In this document: positions 8,748 through 18,002 of the stretch, one piece after another | Layout: every line of letters begins with the position of its first letter | Numbering within the stretch: the first letter of the stretch is position 1 | Assembly: GCF_030915405.1 (NCBI RefSeq) | Contig: NZ_CP133262.1 | Location: 868,001 to 932,000 of the forward strand | DNA from: Neobacillus nitrireducens | GTDB taxonomy: Bacteria; Bacillota; Bacilli; Bacillales; Cytobacillaceae | Reading direction: 5' to 3' | DNA: 64,000 bases | Notes under the pieces: model-generated | What the model was told of the DNA's origin: nothing | What the model saw: the letters and a program-made list of their open reading frames with translations, nothing else | Database searches by the model: none | Made by a program: the position numbers and the translations under genes

Positions 8748-8993
8748 CTAAAAATGAGCGTTTTCTATACTCAGTTCATATTTTATTTCATCAATAAGCA
8801 GAGTGGAAATCTTATTAACGGTCACTTGATCAGCAATTGAGATGGTTTCTATTTTCTTCCCCTCTTTTGCTAGGTGCGAAACAACGGCATTATGAAACTG
8901 CTGAGGTTCTTTGTACCACTTATACCAATCCTCTAACTCAAATCGGATAACATTTCCACTCTCAAATAAAGATTTCTTGATTTTTTCAAACAT
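8748..8993 (-). CDS. Hypothetical protein, 81 aa
   Basis: Not recognised. It is a soluble, charged small protein (MFEKIKKSLFESGNVIRF...) with no signal peptide or membrane segment. A good GAGGAGAAG ribosome site precedes the ATG. Separate promoter space on both sides suggests a monocistronic gene. Confidence 0.6.
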   Translation of the reverse strand: MFEKIKKSLFESGNVIRFELEDWYKWYKEPQQFHNAVVSHLAKEGKKIETISIADQVTVNKISTLLIDEIKYELSIENAHF

Positions 8994-9329
8994 AATTTAC
9001 TTCTCCTCTCTTATTTTATAAAAGGAGTCCTTTTTTCATTTACATTATTATACAACAACTTTTTATTCTTTGAAGAATTTATAACTATATTGACAATAGC
9101 AATTGTCATCCAATTATTTTCTACGCTAATTCAAGTGTCAATATGGATTAAAATCCCTCAATATCAATAAAAAGGCCCACAGATTTCTCGGATTGAAGAA
9201 CTAAGGCAGTTAAACCTGCCTCACTACCGCTAGAGTGATATTCTTCTTTAAAAATCCCCCAAAAATTTATGTTTCTTTTTCCATAATACCTTTTTAAGGA
9301 AGTCCTCTTAATAAATTTCCTTATTCATT
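8994..9329. other. Intergenic stretch with no recognised gene
   Basis: AT-rich, with a weak stem around 9203-9221. I see no coding frame with a ribosome site and no full copy of the interspersed repeat. Confidence 0.5.
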
Positions 9330-9863
9330 TTAAAGATTTAGCCCATCAATTGTCTTGAAAATTCTTGAATAAACATCTTTTATATTTTCATCATTCTTTT
9401 CATCGTTATATAAACCATATCCCCAACTCTTCAATTTACCGTTTTCTTGTGAAGTAAGCATTCCAACAGCATAATTACTACCAGCAGCCCAATTCCAAGT
9501 ATGATCGTACTTTGTATCTTTCAAGGAAAAAGGAATATGACTTTTAGTTGAAATAAAAAAGAATGGTATGGTTGAATTTAAGTAAACATCTGCATACTGG
9601 CTTTCAGCAGCTTCGATAAGGTTTTCTTCCGTAATAAAAACAGCATCATAAGAACCTATTTCCTTATTTAGTATTTCATCGAAAGTAATTTCTTCAAACC
9701 TAACTTTTTCTTCTTTCACTTTTGGTGGTTCTCCAATTACTGCTATTTCTAAAGATTTCCCTTCATACAATTCAAATGGTGGACTTTGATTACAAGCTGT
9801 TAGTACCAATACTAGAATAAACAATGAAAAATTATAATATTTAATTCCCTTTATACATTTCAT
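9330..9863 (-). CDS. Putative lipoprotein, 177 aa
   Basis: An N-terminal hydrophobic segment (about residues 12-23) ends in the lipobox LTAC, so the mature protein is likely lipid-anchored outside the membrane. The rest reads like a small alpha/beta domain (LEIAVIGEPPKVKEE, SYDAVFITEENLIEAAE). I do not recognise a named family. It is the first of several minus-strand single-gene lipoproteins in the accessory zone. Confidence 0.7.
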   Translation of the reverse strand: MKCIKGIKYYNFSLFILVLVLTACNQSPPFELYEGKSLEIAVIGEPPKVKEEKVRFEEITFDEILNKEIGSYDAVFITEENLIEAAESQYADVYLNSTIPFFFISTKSHIPFSLKDTKYDHTWNWAAGSNYAVGMLTSQENGKLKSWGYGLYNDEKNDENIKDVYSRIFKTIDGLNL

Positions 9864-10302
9864 ATGTAGCCCCCTATATCACATATTAACATAATATTCC
9901 ATTACCCTTCTGAATAAATTAATAAATAGGTCGAGAACTCTCCTCGACTTATTGCATATCAATAATAGTTTCTAATCGGTTGGTACCAGATTTACCAGTC
10001 TATTTTCTTACGACTGTTTTTTAATTCATTCTTTAATCTCTCTCTTAAAATCTGTCCCTTACTATATAATGGTGGATAATTCTTCAACATTGATCAATCC
10101 TTTTTCAACTAAACTGCCCCGTTAGCATAACGGAAAAAAGACCGTCTCAGCGTTCATTTCTTCAACTCTTGCTGCTTAAGTACATTTCTTAACAATTTAA
10201 GATACAACGTCATGGCATAACCGAAAAAGTTTTTGATATCAAAGATATTATTTACTTAAGATAAATACAATCGGCAGAAATTTTATGTCAATTGTTTTTA
10301 TC
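9864..10302. other. Intergenic region carrying a structured repeat
   Basis: Holds a short hairpin (about 9928-9950) and interspersed-repeat copy R1 (10101-10190). No gene is seen. Confidence 0.55.
10101..10190 (+). repeat. Interspersed three-hairpin repeat, copy R1
   Basis: Contains the left-arm signature AACTAAACTGCCCCGTTAG and a degenerate right arm (CTTCAACTCTTGCTG...TTAAGTAC). Confidence 0.7.
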
Positions 10303-10800
10303 TCATTGAACATATCTGCTAAAATCGACAATTAAATCTGTTGGTAGTTTATACAATGTATTTAAATCCTTTTCATTCATAAAAGAACCACCGTCATTAT
10401 GTAGCCATAATAAATACCTAGAAAAAGTTTTATCTTCGAAAGTTATTGTTATAAGATAATTAGGCGATTTCATATCAAAAATACCTTTCACTTTTTCTGC
10501 TCGTTGGATAGCATTAACAAATGTTTTAAGTTCAATTGAGTTATATTTGTGATAAGTATCGTGTGGTTCCTTTACATCCAACAAACTTTCTCCAACTCTT
10601 GATACAGTTACATTAATTACTGTTTTTCCGTCCAATTTTACAATCTCAATCTCGTTCTTTTCTTTGCTTTCCGTTTCAATAGTATTGTTTTTTTCTTTAT
10701 CCTTCGGTTGATTGGCTTCTTTTTCACTACATCCAAATAATGATAGAACTATTAGAAAAATCATAATGAATAATTGGTATTTCCGTTTGTCTAATAACAA
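10303..10800 (-). CDS. Putative lipoprotein, 165 aa
   Basis: A signal sequence with lipobox LFGC (Cys about residue 24) is followed by a highly charged Lys/Glu linker (about 25-50) and a folded C-terminal domain (about 55-165, TVINVTVSRVGESLL...). It is predicted to be anchored on the outer face of the membrane. No family is recognised. It lies between repeat copies R1 and R2. Confidence 0.7.
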   Translation of the reverse strand: MLLDKRKYQLFIMIFLIVLSLFGCSEKEANQPKDKEKNNTIETESKEKNEIEIVKLDGKTVINVTVSRVGESLLDVKEPHDTYHKYNSIELKTFVNAIQRAEKVKGIFDMKSPNYLITITFEDKTFSRYLLWLHNDGGSFMNEKDLNTLYKLPTDLIVDFSRYVQ

Positions 10801-10876
10801 TTAAATGCCCTCCTATTAATATTCCATTCCTTATTTAGACAATATTCTCCATTAAGTTCGCAAATCCTTTTAGTTA

Positions 10877-10906
10877 AAAAAGGTGTCAGATTTCCGACAC
10901 CTTTTA
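10877..10906 (-). terminator. Terminator below the SUKH-type gene
   Basis: AAAAGGTGTC pairs with GACACCTTTT. It is placed downstream of the gene ending at 11048. Confidence 0.6.
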
Positions 10907-10940
10907 ATAAGTTAATCCCATTCATTTAAGAAACAATTTT

Positions 10941-11030
10941 ATTTAAGTAACCTACACCGTTAGCACAAGAAGAAAGCTGCCAAAAATTGCAGCTGGAACA
11001 CCAACTCATGCACCCTTAGTTGAAGAAGAG
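10941..11030 (+). repeat. Interspersed three-hairpin repeat, copy R2
   Basis: Middle hairpin AGCTGCC...GCAGCT and right arm CTCATGCACCCTTAGTTGAAG are clear; the left arm is degenerate. Confidence 0.7.
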
Positions 11031-11047
11031 AGGTAGTACAAAACTGG

Positions 11048-11521
11048 TTAGATTATTGCATTCTTAAACAAAGAAGTAAGATCTTCTGCTAATTGATTTT
11101 TAGAATGATCATCGTGGTATATTCGAAATACGCTTGGCTGCTTTGAACTTAGCTTTACATATATAGGGTCACCGCTTCCGTGGGAACAACTTGCTAAAAA
11201 AACAAATCCATCTTCTAATACCGATATTCCAGGTTCATATTTAGTGCTTTCATCAAATATGTCATCCACACCACCCCATATAATATATGAAACGCCATCA
11301 TAATCCTCATCAGGTTCATCTTCTTGAATTCCGAATTCTGCATTTATTAAAGGGACGGTTGTATATAATTCGATATACCATTCTGGCAATTTTATTTTAA
11401 GTTCTTTTTCTAATTTTGCTAAATCACTTTCGGTTGCCGTTTTGCCAACAAAATCGGGATATTTTAACTTAATTCTTTCTTTAAGCCTCTTGGCTTCGAA
11501 AATTACTTCATTATTTGTCAT
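11048..11521 (-). CDS. SMI1/KNR4 (SUKH) family protein
   Basis: The 157-residue product has the SUKH hallmark near the N terminus (ATESDLAKLEKELKIKLPEWYIELY) and the later GFVFLASCSHGSGDPIYVKLS block. SUKH proteins often serve as immunity proteins to secreted or contact-dependent toxins; no toxin gene is adjacent, so that role is inference. The ATG at 11521 follows a GGGAG site and is preferred over 11536. The gene stands alone between repeat copies R2 and R3, as an orphan immunity cassette would. Confidence 0.78.
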   Translation of the reverse strand: MTNNEVIFEAKRLKERIKLKYPDFVGKTATESDLAKLEKELKIKLPEWYIELYTTVPLINAEFGIQEDEPDEDYDGVSYIIWGGVDDIFDESTKYEPGISVLEDGFVFLASCSHGSGDPIYVKLSSKQPSVFRIYHDDHSKNQLAEDLTSLFKNAII

Positions 11522-11598
11522 TTTCCATTCTCCCATACGATTTTATCTTTTTAGAGTTCGGTTAAGTCCAATAAAATCCTGCTTGTCGCAATAATTCT

Positions 11599-11680
11599 TG
11601 TTGAACTAAACTGTTCATTTAATGCAATTAGAAAAGCTGCCAAAATGACAGCTCCCTTCTTTAACTATTTCTCCCTGTTA
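11599..11680 (+). repeat. Interspersed three-hairpin repeat, copy R3 (degenerate)
   Basis: Left arm TTGAACTAAACTG, middle hairpin AAAGCTGCC...ACAGCT and a weak right arm. Confidence 0.55.
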
Positions 11681-11696
11681 GGACCAGAAGATTGAC

Positions 11697-12017
11697 TTAT
11701 AAAAGTGGTAATGTAGCACTTATTAATTCGTCTTCCTGATTTAGATAGAGGGGTAGTTCTAAATAAATTAAAGTATCAGCACTTTCTGCTCGGGTTTCAA
11801 AAGTATTACTATAATTACCTTCAATAATCCATTGATGCAGATTCAAAATTTCCTTTTGTGCTTTTGAAAACTCCCCTAGTGTGGCTTCTATCCAGCCAGG
11901 CTTCCAGTATAAAGCATCTAAATGATAAACATTTATATTCGTGGCTTTCCCCAGTCTTCTTGCAAATGTTGACTTCCCTACACCTGCTGAAATTCCAATA
12001 ACCATGATTCGATTCAA
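11697..12017 (-). pseudogene. Truncated FlaR-like (topology modulation type) P-loop kinase
   Basis: The N-terminal part matches small nucleoside-kinase-like proteins: NRIMVIGISAGVGKSTFARRLG contains the P loop, followed by YHLDALYWKPGW and WIIEGNYSNT. The protein stops about 105 residues in, right after LIYLELPLY, where family members continue for some 70 more residues including the lid region. The last residues do not fit the family, so a deletion has removed the 3' half. The TTG at 12017 has an AGGTGT site and gives the family-typical N terminus. Confidence 0.65.
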
Positions 12018-12080
12018 ACCATTGACACCTACTTTCACTGACCTCTCACTTTGAAGTCTATGCAATTTTTCTATTTCCTT

Positions 12081-12136
12081 CTTTCAGATAACTGCCCGTT
12101 AGCCACCCATGAAGCGCAAAAATCAGCGCTTCACCA
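12081..12136 (+). repeat. Interspersed repeat, copy R4 (left and middle parts only)
   Basis: ACTGCCCGTTAG followed by a perfect GAAGCGC...GCGCTTC hairpin. The right arm is missing where IS110-associated DNA begins. Confidence 0.6.
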
Positions 12137-12149
12137 CAGAGAATGAAAA

Positions 12150-12350
12150 TGGTCACGAACCGTCAATACTGATTCTACGGCTGGGAGAGGAAGGTCGCTT
12201 AACTATGGTGCGTTAGAGCCCATCCGTTAGTCTGACTCCACCGACCACGGTGCACCACTGACTGTCGCTCCCTTACGGGAAGCACACATGGTAGATTAAT
12301 CCTATTCTGGTTGTTGCACCAGCCTCTAAATTAATGATCGCCGTAGAAAG
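12150..12350 (+). ncRNA. Candidate bridge RNA region of the IS110 element
   Basis: Structured, relatively GC-rich non-coding DNA upstream of the transposase, for example GCTCCC-TTAC-GGGAAGC at 12267-12283 and GGTGCACC at 12249-12256. IS110-group elements are known to encode a bridge RNA in a long non-coding end. Exact RNA limits and guide loops were not determined. Confidence 0.35.
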
Positions 12351-12360
12351 GATGTTTTCA

Positions 12361-13584
12361 ATGGATGTAGTCATTGAAAGAGCATGCGGTATGGATGTCC
12401 ATAAGGACAATATTACTGCCTGTATTATGACACCTGATGGAAAGGAGATTCAAACGTTTTCTACTAAAACTGTATTTCTACTACAGTTGGTTGACTGGAT
12501 TAAACAACATAATTGTACCCATGTCGCCATGGAGAGCACGAGTGTTTATTGGAAGCCTATTGTGAATTTACTGGAAGCTGAGGATATTGAGTTTTTAGTG
12601 GTGAATGCCCAACATATGAAGGCAGTTCCGGGGCGCAAGACAGATGTCAAGGATGCAGAATGGATTGCCAAACTTCTTCGCCATGGACTACTTAAAGCTA
12701 GTTATATCCCTGATCGAAATCAACGTGAACTGCGTGAACTCGTTCGCTATCGTCGAAGTATTATCGAGGAGCGTGCCAGACAACATAATCGAATCCAAAA
12801 GGTGTTAGAAGGCGCGAACATTAAGTTGGGATCTGTTGTTTCAGATGTGTTAGGTGTTTCAGCACGAGATATGCTTGATGCCATTGCCGATGGTGAAGAT
12901 GGTCCTGAAAAACTAGCAAACTTCGCTCGACGGACTATGAAAAAGAAAAAAGAGGAACTCGAACTCGCCTTAAAAGGCTATATCAATTCACATCAACGCC
13001 TCATGTTAAAAACGATTTTAGGTCATATAGATTTTCTGACTGAGCAAATCGAGATGCTGGATCAGGAAGTTGCGGACAGAGTAAGCTCTCATCAAGAAGA
13101 TGTAGCAAGATTGGATTCCATTCCTGGTATAGCGACCAGAATGGCTGAGCAAATCCTATCCGAAATTGGGACTGATGTAAAGAACCAATTCCCCACTGCA
13201 GCTCATATGTGTTCTTGGGCAGGCTTGGTTCCTGGGCAAAACGAAAGTGCGGGGAAAAGAAAATCAGCCAAGACTAAAAAAGGAAATAAGTATTTAAGAT
13301 CGGCATTAACGGAAGCAGCTCATTCAGTAAGAGGATCCAAAAACTATCTCGGAGCACTGTATAGGCGTACAGCATCACGAAAAGGCAAGAAACGTGCTGG
13401 TATTGTGGTCGCCCACGCAATGTTACGTATCTCTTATTATCTCTTAACCCGAAAAGAAATGTATGTAGACTTAGGCGAAGACTACTTTGATAAGCAGAGA
13501 CAACAATCTATCGTTCGGCATTCACTGAGACGACTCGAAAGTTTAGGATACACCGTTACGTTAGAAAAACCTAAAGCATCTTAA
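12361..13584 (+). CDS. IS110 family transposase
   Basis: A 407-residue DEDD-type recombinase. The N-terminal RuvC-like domain shows GMDVHKD, AMESTSVYWK and GRKTDVKDAEWIAKLL with the acidic residues. The C-terminal Transposase_20 domain shows SIPGIATRMAEQILSEIG and the serine-containing CSWAGLVPGQNESAGKRKS. The ATG at 12361 follows AGAAAGGATG and is preferred over 12334. The gene appears intact. It is inserted in a repeat-rich zone next to a truncated kinase gene. Confidence 0.93.
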   Translation: MDVVIERACGMDVHKDNITACIMTPDGKEIQTFSTKTVFLLQLVDWIKQHNCTHVAMESTSVYWKPIVNLLEAEDIEFLVVNAQHMKAVPGRKTDVKDAEWIAKLLRHGLLKASYIPDRNQRELRELVRYRRSIIEERARQHNRIQKVLEGANIKLGSVVSDVLGVSARDMLDAIADGEDGPEKLANFARRTMKKKKEELELALKGYINSHQRLMLKTILGHIDFLTEQIEMLDQEVADRVSSHQEDVARLDSIPGIATRMAEQILSEIGTDVKNQFPTAAHMCSWAGLVPGQNESAGKRKSAKTKKGNKYLRSALTEAAHSVRGSKNYLGALYRRTASRKGKKRAGIVVAHAMLRISYYLLTRKEMYVDLGEDYFDKQRQQSIVRHSLRRLESLGYTVTLEKPKAS

Positions 13585-13702
13585 TCCAGTCAATTTCTAA
13601 ACCATAGATCCATGAATCTGGCGCTCTCCCCTTTTTTAAAAAATGAATGAGCTGCGTCCTCTTTAGGATTGCCTTTTTCTCTGAGTTACAGAAGTTTATT
13701 TT

Positions 13703-13745
13703 CATGGTAGTTCAATAAAAAAAGAGTTGCCGCTGCAACCCAACC
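13703..13745 (+). repeat. Interspersed repeat, copy R5 (middle part)
   Basis: GGTAGTTCAATAA followed by the hairpin GTTGC-CGCT-GCAAC. The left arm is cut by IS110-associated DNA. Confidence 0.5.
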
Positions 13746-13757
13746 ATAAAGTTATGT

Positions 13758-14039
13758 TTACGATTCAATTCCTTTATTTTTGTTTGGGCGGAACCAAAAA
13801 ACAATAGCTAAAATGACTTCAACGATTGGAACTAATATCACAAATTTTATCCAGTTTTCGGCTCCAAACAAATAAAATGCCATCGGAAAAACCGTTAAAG
13901 CACTTAATAACAATAACCATCCAGATCTCTTATTAATTCCAAGCCATAAACAGAGAAGTGAAATAAATACAAATATCCAAATTAACAACCCAACCCAATG
14001 AAAATTACTCCAAGTGATTAATTCTTTTCCTATTTTCAA
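13758..14039 (-). CDS. Small integral membrane protein, 93 aa
   Basis: Three hydrophobic segments (about residues 14-33, 39-58 and 62-84) separated by short charged turns, with an RPNKNK tail that suggests a cytoplasmic C terminus. It uses a TTG start with an AGGTG site eight bases upstream; no in-frame ATG exists. The family is not recognised. It lies between repeat copies R5 and R6 as another single-gene unit. Confidence 0.65.
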   Translation of the reverse strand: MKIGKELITWSNFHWVGLLIWIFVFISLLCLWLGINKRSGWLLLLSALTVFPMAFYLFGAENWIKFVILVPIVEVILAIVFWFRPNKNKGIES

Positions 14040-14123
14040 ATATCAACACCTCTTTTTACATTTGATCTTCTAAAAATTTTAAGTATTTTCAATTTAAATT
14101 CTATACAAATCAATCGAAATCCT

Positions 14124-14168
14124 TCCTAAACTAAACTGCCCCGTTACTTCAATAAGAAAAGCCGCCTA
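14124..14168 (+). repeat. Interspersed repeat copy R6, left half
   Basis: AACTAAACTGCCCCGTTAC followed by AATAAGAAAAGCCGCC. It ends where the Tn554-like element begins; the matching right half is at 18003-18064. Confidence 0.75.
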
Positions 14169-14190
14169 TGATAAAACACAACTATAATTA

Positions 14191-14233
14191 GGGATAGACC
14201 TTAACGTATTCTACGTGGGGTTTATCCCTTTTT
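14191..14233. other. Inverted repeat near the left end of the Tn554-like element
   Basis: GGGATAGACC and GGGGTTTATCCC flank an inner ACGTATTCTACGT stem. It may be a terminator against read-through or part of the element end. Confidence 0.4.
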
Positions 14234-14395
14234 ATTGTACTTTATTGACAGTAAAACCCTATTTCATAATTATAGTAGTCAAAGTATACTACGAAGGTAC
14301 ATTCTGTTTTGTTGAAATTAGGATAAGTCCAATATGATTGAAATTTACTAATGGAGTAAATTCCCCATTAAATAAGTAAAAGAGGATGGTTGGTT

Positions 14396-15523
14396 ATGAA
14401 AGTCCAAGAGATCATTGTCTCAGGTAATAGAAAGAGATATTTACTTCAAGATAACCATGGGGAATTTGTAAAACCAGTAGTAAAATTCCTCAAGTATATG
14501 GACAACACTGGATCTTCCAGAAATACACTCCGTTCTTATTGCTTTGCATTGAAATTATTTTTTGAGTTTCTGGAGCAAAAGCAGGCAGATTACAGGGATA
14601 TCGGAATTGACAATATGGCGGAGTTTGTTAGGTGGCTTCAGAATCCCTATCGGGATTTAAAGGTAATTAATATAAAACAAACAGATGTTAAAACGAGAAA
14701 GGCTTGTACAATTAATATCTATCTTGACAAGGTCTACTCATTTTATGATTATTTGATGAGGCATGAAGACTACGCTTTGGATTTATCTGAGCGTCTGAAA
14801 AGTCAGATACTCGCCTCTAGGGGTAGTTTCAAGGGCTTTCTCCACCACACACTTAAAAATAAATCAAAAAATATTATGATTTTGAAACTTAAGGAACCAA
14901 GGGAAAAGTTAAAAGTTTTGACATCAGAACAGGTACAAAAATTAGTTGATGCATGTCGGAACGTCAGGGATAAATTTTTATTGGCACTTCTTTATGAGAC
15001 AGGCATTAGGATTGGTGAAGCCCTATCACTTCACCTTTCTGATATTGTTCCAGCAGCAAAAAAGATCACAATACGAGATCGTGGAGAACTTATTAATGGT
15101 GCAGAGATTAAGACAATATGTAGCCCCCGCACGCTTGATATATCAAATGAATTAGCTAACCTTTACCGGGCTTATATCATAGATATTCATACAGACGAGA
15201 TTGATACAAATTTTGTTTTTATAAAACTTCGCGGGGAACAAAAAGGGAGCCCCCTCGATTATCATTGCATTCAAGCACTTTTTAATCGTCTTAAAGCAAA
15301 AACTGGAATAGATGCGACACCCCATATGTTACGTCATACAAATATAACGGAGTTATGGAAAACAGGTGAAATGCGTCCTGAAACTCTTCAAAAGCGAGCA
15401 GGACATGCCCATGTGCAAACAACAATTCAAATGTATATTCACCCTTCTGAAGATGATATACGGAATGATTGGGAGAAAGCTATGATGCAAAAACAATTAA
15501 GGGAGGAGAAAAATGAAGAGTAA
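14396..15523 (+). CDS. tnpA: Tn554 TnpA-type tyrosine recombinase
   Basis: Site-specific recombinase of 375 residues. The N-terminal SAM-like core-binding domain covers about residues 20-130 and the catalytic domain about 160-350. Catalytic motifs are LYETGIRIGEALSL (Arg), HMLRHTNITELW (His-x-x-Arg), AGHAHVQTTIQMYIH (His and nucleophilic Tyr). The ATG at 14396 lies eight bases after AAGAGGATGG. It overlaps tnpB by 11 bp. No disruption is seen. Confidence 0.9.
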   Translation: MKVQEIIVSGNRKRYLLQDNHGEFVKPVVKFLKYMDNTGSSRNTLRSYCFALKLFFEFLEQKQADYRDIGIDNMAEFVRWLQNPYRDLKVINIKQTDVKTRKACTINIYLDKVYSFYDYLMRHEDYALDLSERLKSQILASRGSFKGFLHHTLKNKSKNIMILKLKEPREKLKVLTSEQVQKLVDACRNVRDKFLLALLYETGIRIGEALSLHLSDIVPAAKKITIRDRGELINGAEIKTICSPRTLDISNELANLYRAYIIDIHTDEIDTNFVFIKLRGEQKGSPLDYHCIQALFNRLKAKTGIDATPHMLRHTNITELWKTGEMRPETLQKRAGHAHVQTTIQMYIHPSEDDIRNDWEKAMMQKQLREEKNEE

Positions 15524-17510
15524 CACTGTTGCTTATCAACCCTGCGTAACATCCGAGAAAACGGCAGTGATTCAAGAGCAATTGTGTGGGTATTTTGAAA
15601 ATGATGTATGGGATTTAACAAACTCCTTTTTTAAGGTATACGGTGGTGGTAGTTCTTGGTCCGCCTCGAAAACAAAAATAGATTTTACATTCTTATCTAA
15701 TTCAATTAGACATGAAATTAAATTTTTCTTCGCTAATAAATTGGTGAATGAGAGTTTATCCCTTAGTACATTAGTGTTGTATTCATTTTCACTTGTACAC
15801 TTAAGTCATTTCTTGGAGAAATATTATTCTAAGATTGAGAGTTTGGTAGATATACCTTTTAATCAGGGCTTAATGAAATACAAAACTTTTTTGACCAATA
15901 CAGGTATCAGAATAATAACAAAGAGTGGCAATAACTCCTCACATATTACAGTTTTTAATTCAATTATTAAATATTTATCTCACTTCTATGATACACGGGA
16001 AGAGCTTGAGAAGGATGTATGGGATTTGAGAAAGATACCGAATGCAAGGTATACAATAAACGGAACCCATTATCTCCTTTCTTTTGAGAAAATCCCTACA
16101 CCATTTCGAAAAATAGTAAAGGAATATTGTGCTTATGCATTAACCTATTTAAGTCAGGGTAAATTAGCTGGTCATATTATAGGGATCAGTAGTTATTTAA
16201 ACTACGTTAAGGGACAACATCCAGATTGGAAAGATTTTAGCCAATTAAAAAGAGAAGACATTGAAAAGTATTTAATTTATTTTAATCAGAGTAACTCCTC
16301 TTATAGCCCATATTATAGGAATTTTTTGATTTCATCTGTTAAATACTTTTTAGAGTATCTTCAACGTTCTGAACGATCTGAAGCTCCGTTAAAGCATATC
16401 GGCACATTATTTTTTAGGGAGGATTTTTTGAAGCAACCGAAGCAAAATGAAAATCAAATTAAATATATTCCTGAAACCGTCATGAATCAGTTGGAGCTTC
16501 TTATAAACCTGAATCCAGAAGACGTTAATCCACCTATGAAGGATAATGAAAAAGAATATGTACCAATTGTGATATTACTTATAGCTACCGGATGGAGAAT
16601 AAGTGATATTTTGAACCTCCGGTTCCAAAATTGTTTGATACCCACAAACAATGGTTATTATTTACAAGGAGATATTCCAAAAACAGATGTGAAACAACAC
16701 CGAGTGCCTATTGATAAGGAACTAGCTAAAGTTTTACAAGTCATTATAGAGCAAACAAAAGACAAAACAACACATAAGAACAATCCCGAAGGGTATTTAT
16801 TTGTTCGAACAAAAGGAAAACGGAAGGGAAAACCTTTCACTGACCAAAGTATTCGCGATGCATTAAATCGTTGGGCTGAAAGATATTCCATTGTAGATCA
16901 AAACGGAACTGTCTATCACTTTGGAAACCATGCATTCCGGCATACAAAAGGTGTAGAATTAATCAACCTTGGAATGAATTTAACTCACATTATGAAATGG
17001 TTTGCCCATTCTTCACCTGAAATGACAATGAGGTATGCCAAAATTGCCGATGATACCCTTAGAAAAGAATGGTTAAAGGCACAAGAAAAAAAGGGTCCAC
17101 TCTTACGAGTTGACCTTGGTATGGCGAGAGTATCAGAAATGAATTTGGATGAGGACCTTATCCATTGGGAATATATTCAAAGTAATATTGAGGCAGTACG
17201 TGTTCCTTTAGGCTATTGTTTGGCTTCTAAAAAAGAGGGTTGTCCATATGTAATTACACCTTGTTTAACATGTCCTAATTTTTGTACAACCCCCGAAAAT
17301 CTTCCCGATTTTAACAGAGAAATCAAAAAGGTTGAAGAACATATAGAAATGACGAGGCATTACCCAATATACAACGAAAAAACGCTAGAACAATTGAACA
17401 ATCTAACAAGAGTTAGGGATCAACTTACCGAGGGTAAAGCTCACCGTGGTTCTAGTGCCAAAAGAATATTACTACAAGCTCAGGAAAGAAAAGATAGTGT
17501 GGTGAAATAA
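15513..17510 (+). CDS. tnpB: Tn554 TnpB-type tyrosine recombinase
   Basis: A 665-residue second recombinase of the element. The catalytic domain (about residues 330-530) has ATGWRISDILNLRF, GNHAFRHTKGVELI and FAHSSPEMTMRYAKI with Arg, His-x-x-Arg and the Tyr nucleophile. The C terminus adds a cysteine cluster (C-x5-C and C-x2-C around residues 570-590), as in TnpB homologues. GGGAGGAG lies just before the start. The stop overlaps the tnpC start (TAATG). Confidence 0.9.
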   Translation: MKSNTVAYQPCVTSEKTAVIQEQLCGYFENDVWDLTNSFFKVYGGGSSWSASKTKIDFTFLSNSIRHEIKFFFANKLVNESLSLSTLVLYSFSLVHLSHFLEKYYSKIESLVDIPFNQGLMKYKTFLTNTGIRIITKSGNNSSHITVFNSIIKYLSHFYDTREELEKDVWDLRKIPNARYTINGTHYLLSFEKIPTPFRKIVKEYCAYALTYLSQGKLAGHIIGISSYLNYVKGQHPDWKDFSQLKREDIEKYLIYFNQSNSSYSPYYRNFLISSVKYFLEYLQRSERSEAPLKHIGTLFFREDFLKQPKQNENQIKYIPETVMNQLELLINLNPEDVNPPMKDNEKEYVPIVILLIATGWRISDILNLRFQNCLIPTNNGYYLQGDIPKTDVKQHRVPIDKELAKVLQVIIEQTKDKTTHKNNPEGYLFVRTKGKRKGKPFTDQSIRDALNRWAERYSIVDQNGTVYHFGNHAFRHTKGVELINLGMNLTHIMKWFAHSSPEMTMRYAKIADDTLRKEWLKAQEKKGPLLRVDLGMARVSEMNLDEDLIHWEYIQSNIEAVRVPLGYCLASKKEGCPYVITPCLTCPNFCTTPENLPDFNREIKKVEEHIEMTRHYPIYNEKTLEQLNNLTRVRDQLTEGKAHRGSSAKRILLQAQERKDSVVK

Positions 17511-17890
17511 TGAAACACAAAAGAAATACTGAGGCAGTCGTTGCATATGCAAAAAAGAAAAAAGAAGAAACAGTTGATAAGGTTGAACAAACGATTAAAC
17601 AATTGATCCAGCAGAATGAAAAAATAAATTTCAATACTGTTACAATCGCAGCAGGAGTTTCTAAGTCTTATTTATACAACCAAACTGAACTAAGGGAAAG
17701 GATTGAAACCCTTCGTCAGCAACAACGAGAAGTGGCATCTCCAAAGAATATAAAGAAGAATATGAATGTTGAGAATAAAGATAGCTTAATTCAAGTCTTT
17801 CGCGAACGCATTCGAGAATTAGAAAAGGAAAACAAGCAATTAAAAGAGGAAATTAAAAGAGTTAACGGTAAGCTATATGAAAACTTTTAG
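17510..17890 (+). CDS. tnpC: Tn554 TnpC-type accessory transposition protein
   Basis: A 126-residue basic protein. It begins with a segment resembling an HTH (NFNTVTIAAGVSKSYLYNQTELRERIE, about residues 40-66) and ends in a heptad-like coiled coil (about 90-122, RIRELEKENKQLKEEIKRV). In Tn554, TnpC affects orientation and frequency of insertion. It is translationally coupled to tnpB and followed by a strong terminator. Confidence 0.85.
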   Translation: MKHKRNTEAVVAYAKKKKEETVDKVEQTIKQLIQQNEKINFNTVTIAAGVSKSYLYNQTELRERIETLRQQQREVASPKNIKKNMNVENKDSLIQVFRERIRELEKENKQLKEEIKRVNGKLYENF

Positions 17891-17918
17891 GAGACAACTT
17901 TATTACGAAAATTTGAAG

Positions 17919-17966
17919 AAAGGCTCTCACGTTGTGTACATATACACAACGTGAGAGCCTTTTATT
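17919..17966 (+). terminator. Strong terminator at the end of tnpABC
   Basis: A perfect 20-bp stem (17919-17938 with 17943-17962) around the loop CATA, followed by T residues. It may also act as a transposon-end structure. Confidence 0.8.
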
Positions 17967-18002
17967 TCCTTACATTTTAATTATTTTAGTCTTGATTTTA
18001 AA

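Larger units (their letters stand above)
12137..13705 (+). mobile_element. IS110-family insertion sequence (ends approximate)
   Basis: One transposase gene with about 220 bp of non-coding DNA upstream and 120 bp downstream. IS110 elements lack clear terminal inverted repeats, so the limits are taken from where the flanking repeat copies R4 and R5 are interrupted. Confidence 0.7.
14169..18002 (+). mobile_element. Tn554-like transposon with tnpABC and no cargo
   Basis: Three overlapping genes of 375, 665 and 126 codons match the order and sizes of Tn554 tnpA, tnpB and tnpC. The element is bounded on both sides by the two halves of one repeat copy, which gives limits of about 14169 and 18002. 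No passenger gene lies between the tnpC terminator and the right boundary. Confidence 0.8.

Noticed and set aside
11697..12065. Start at 12065 for the P-loop kinase relic
   Set aside because: No ribosome site; the TTG at 12017 has one and gives the family-typical N terminus.
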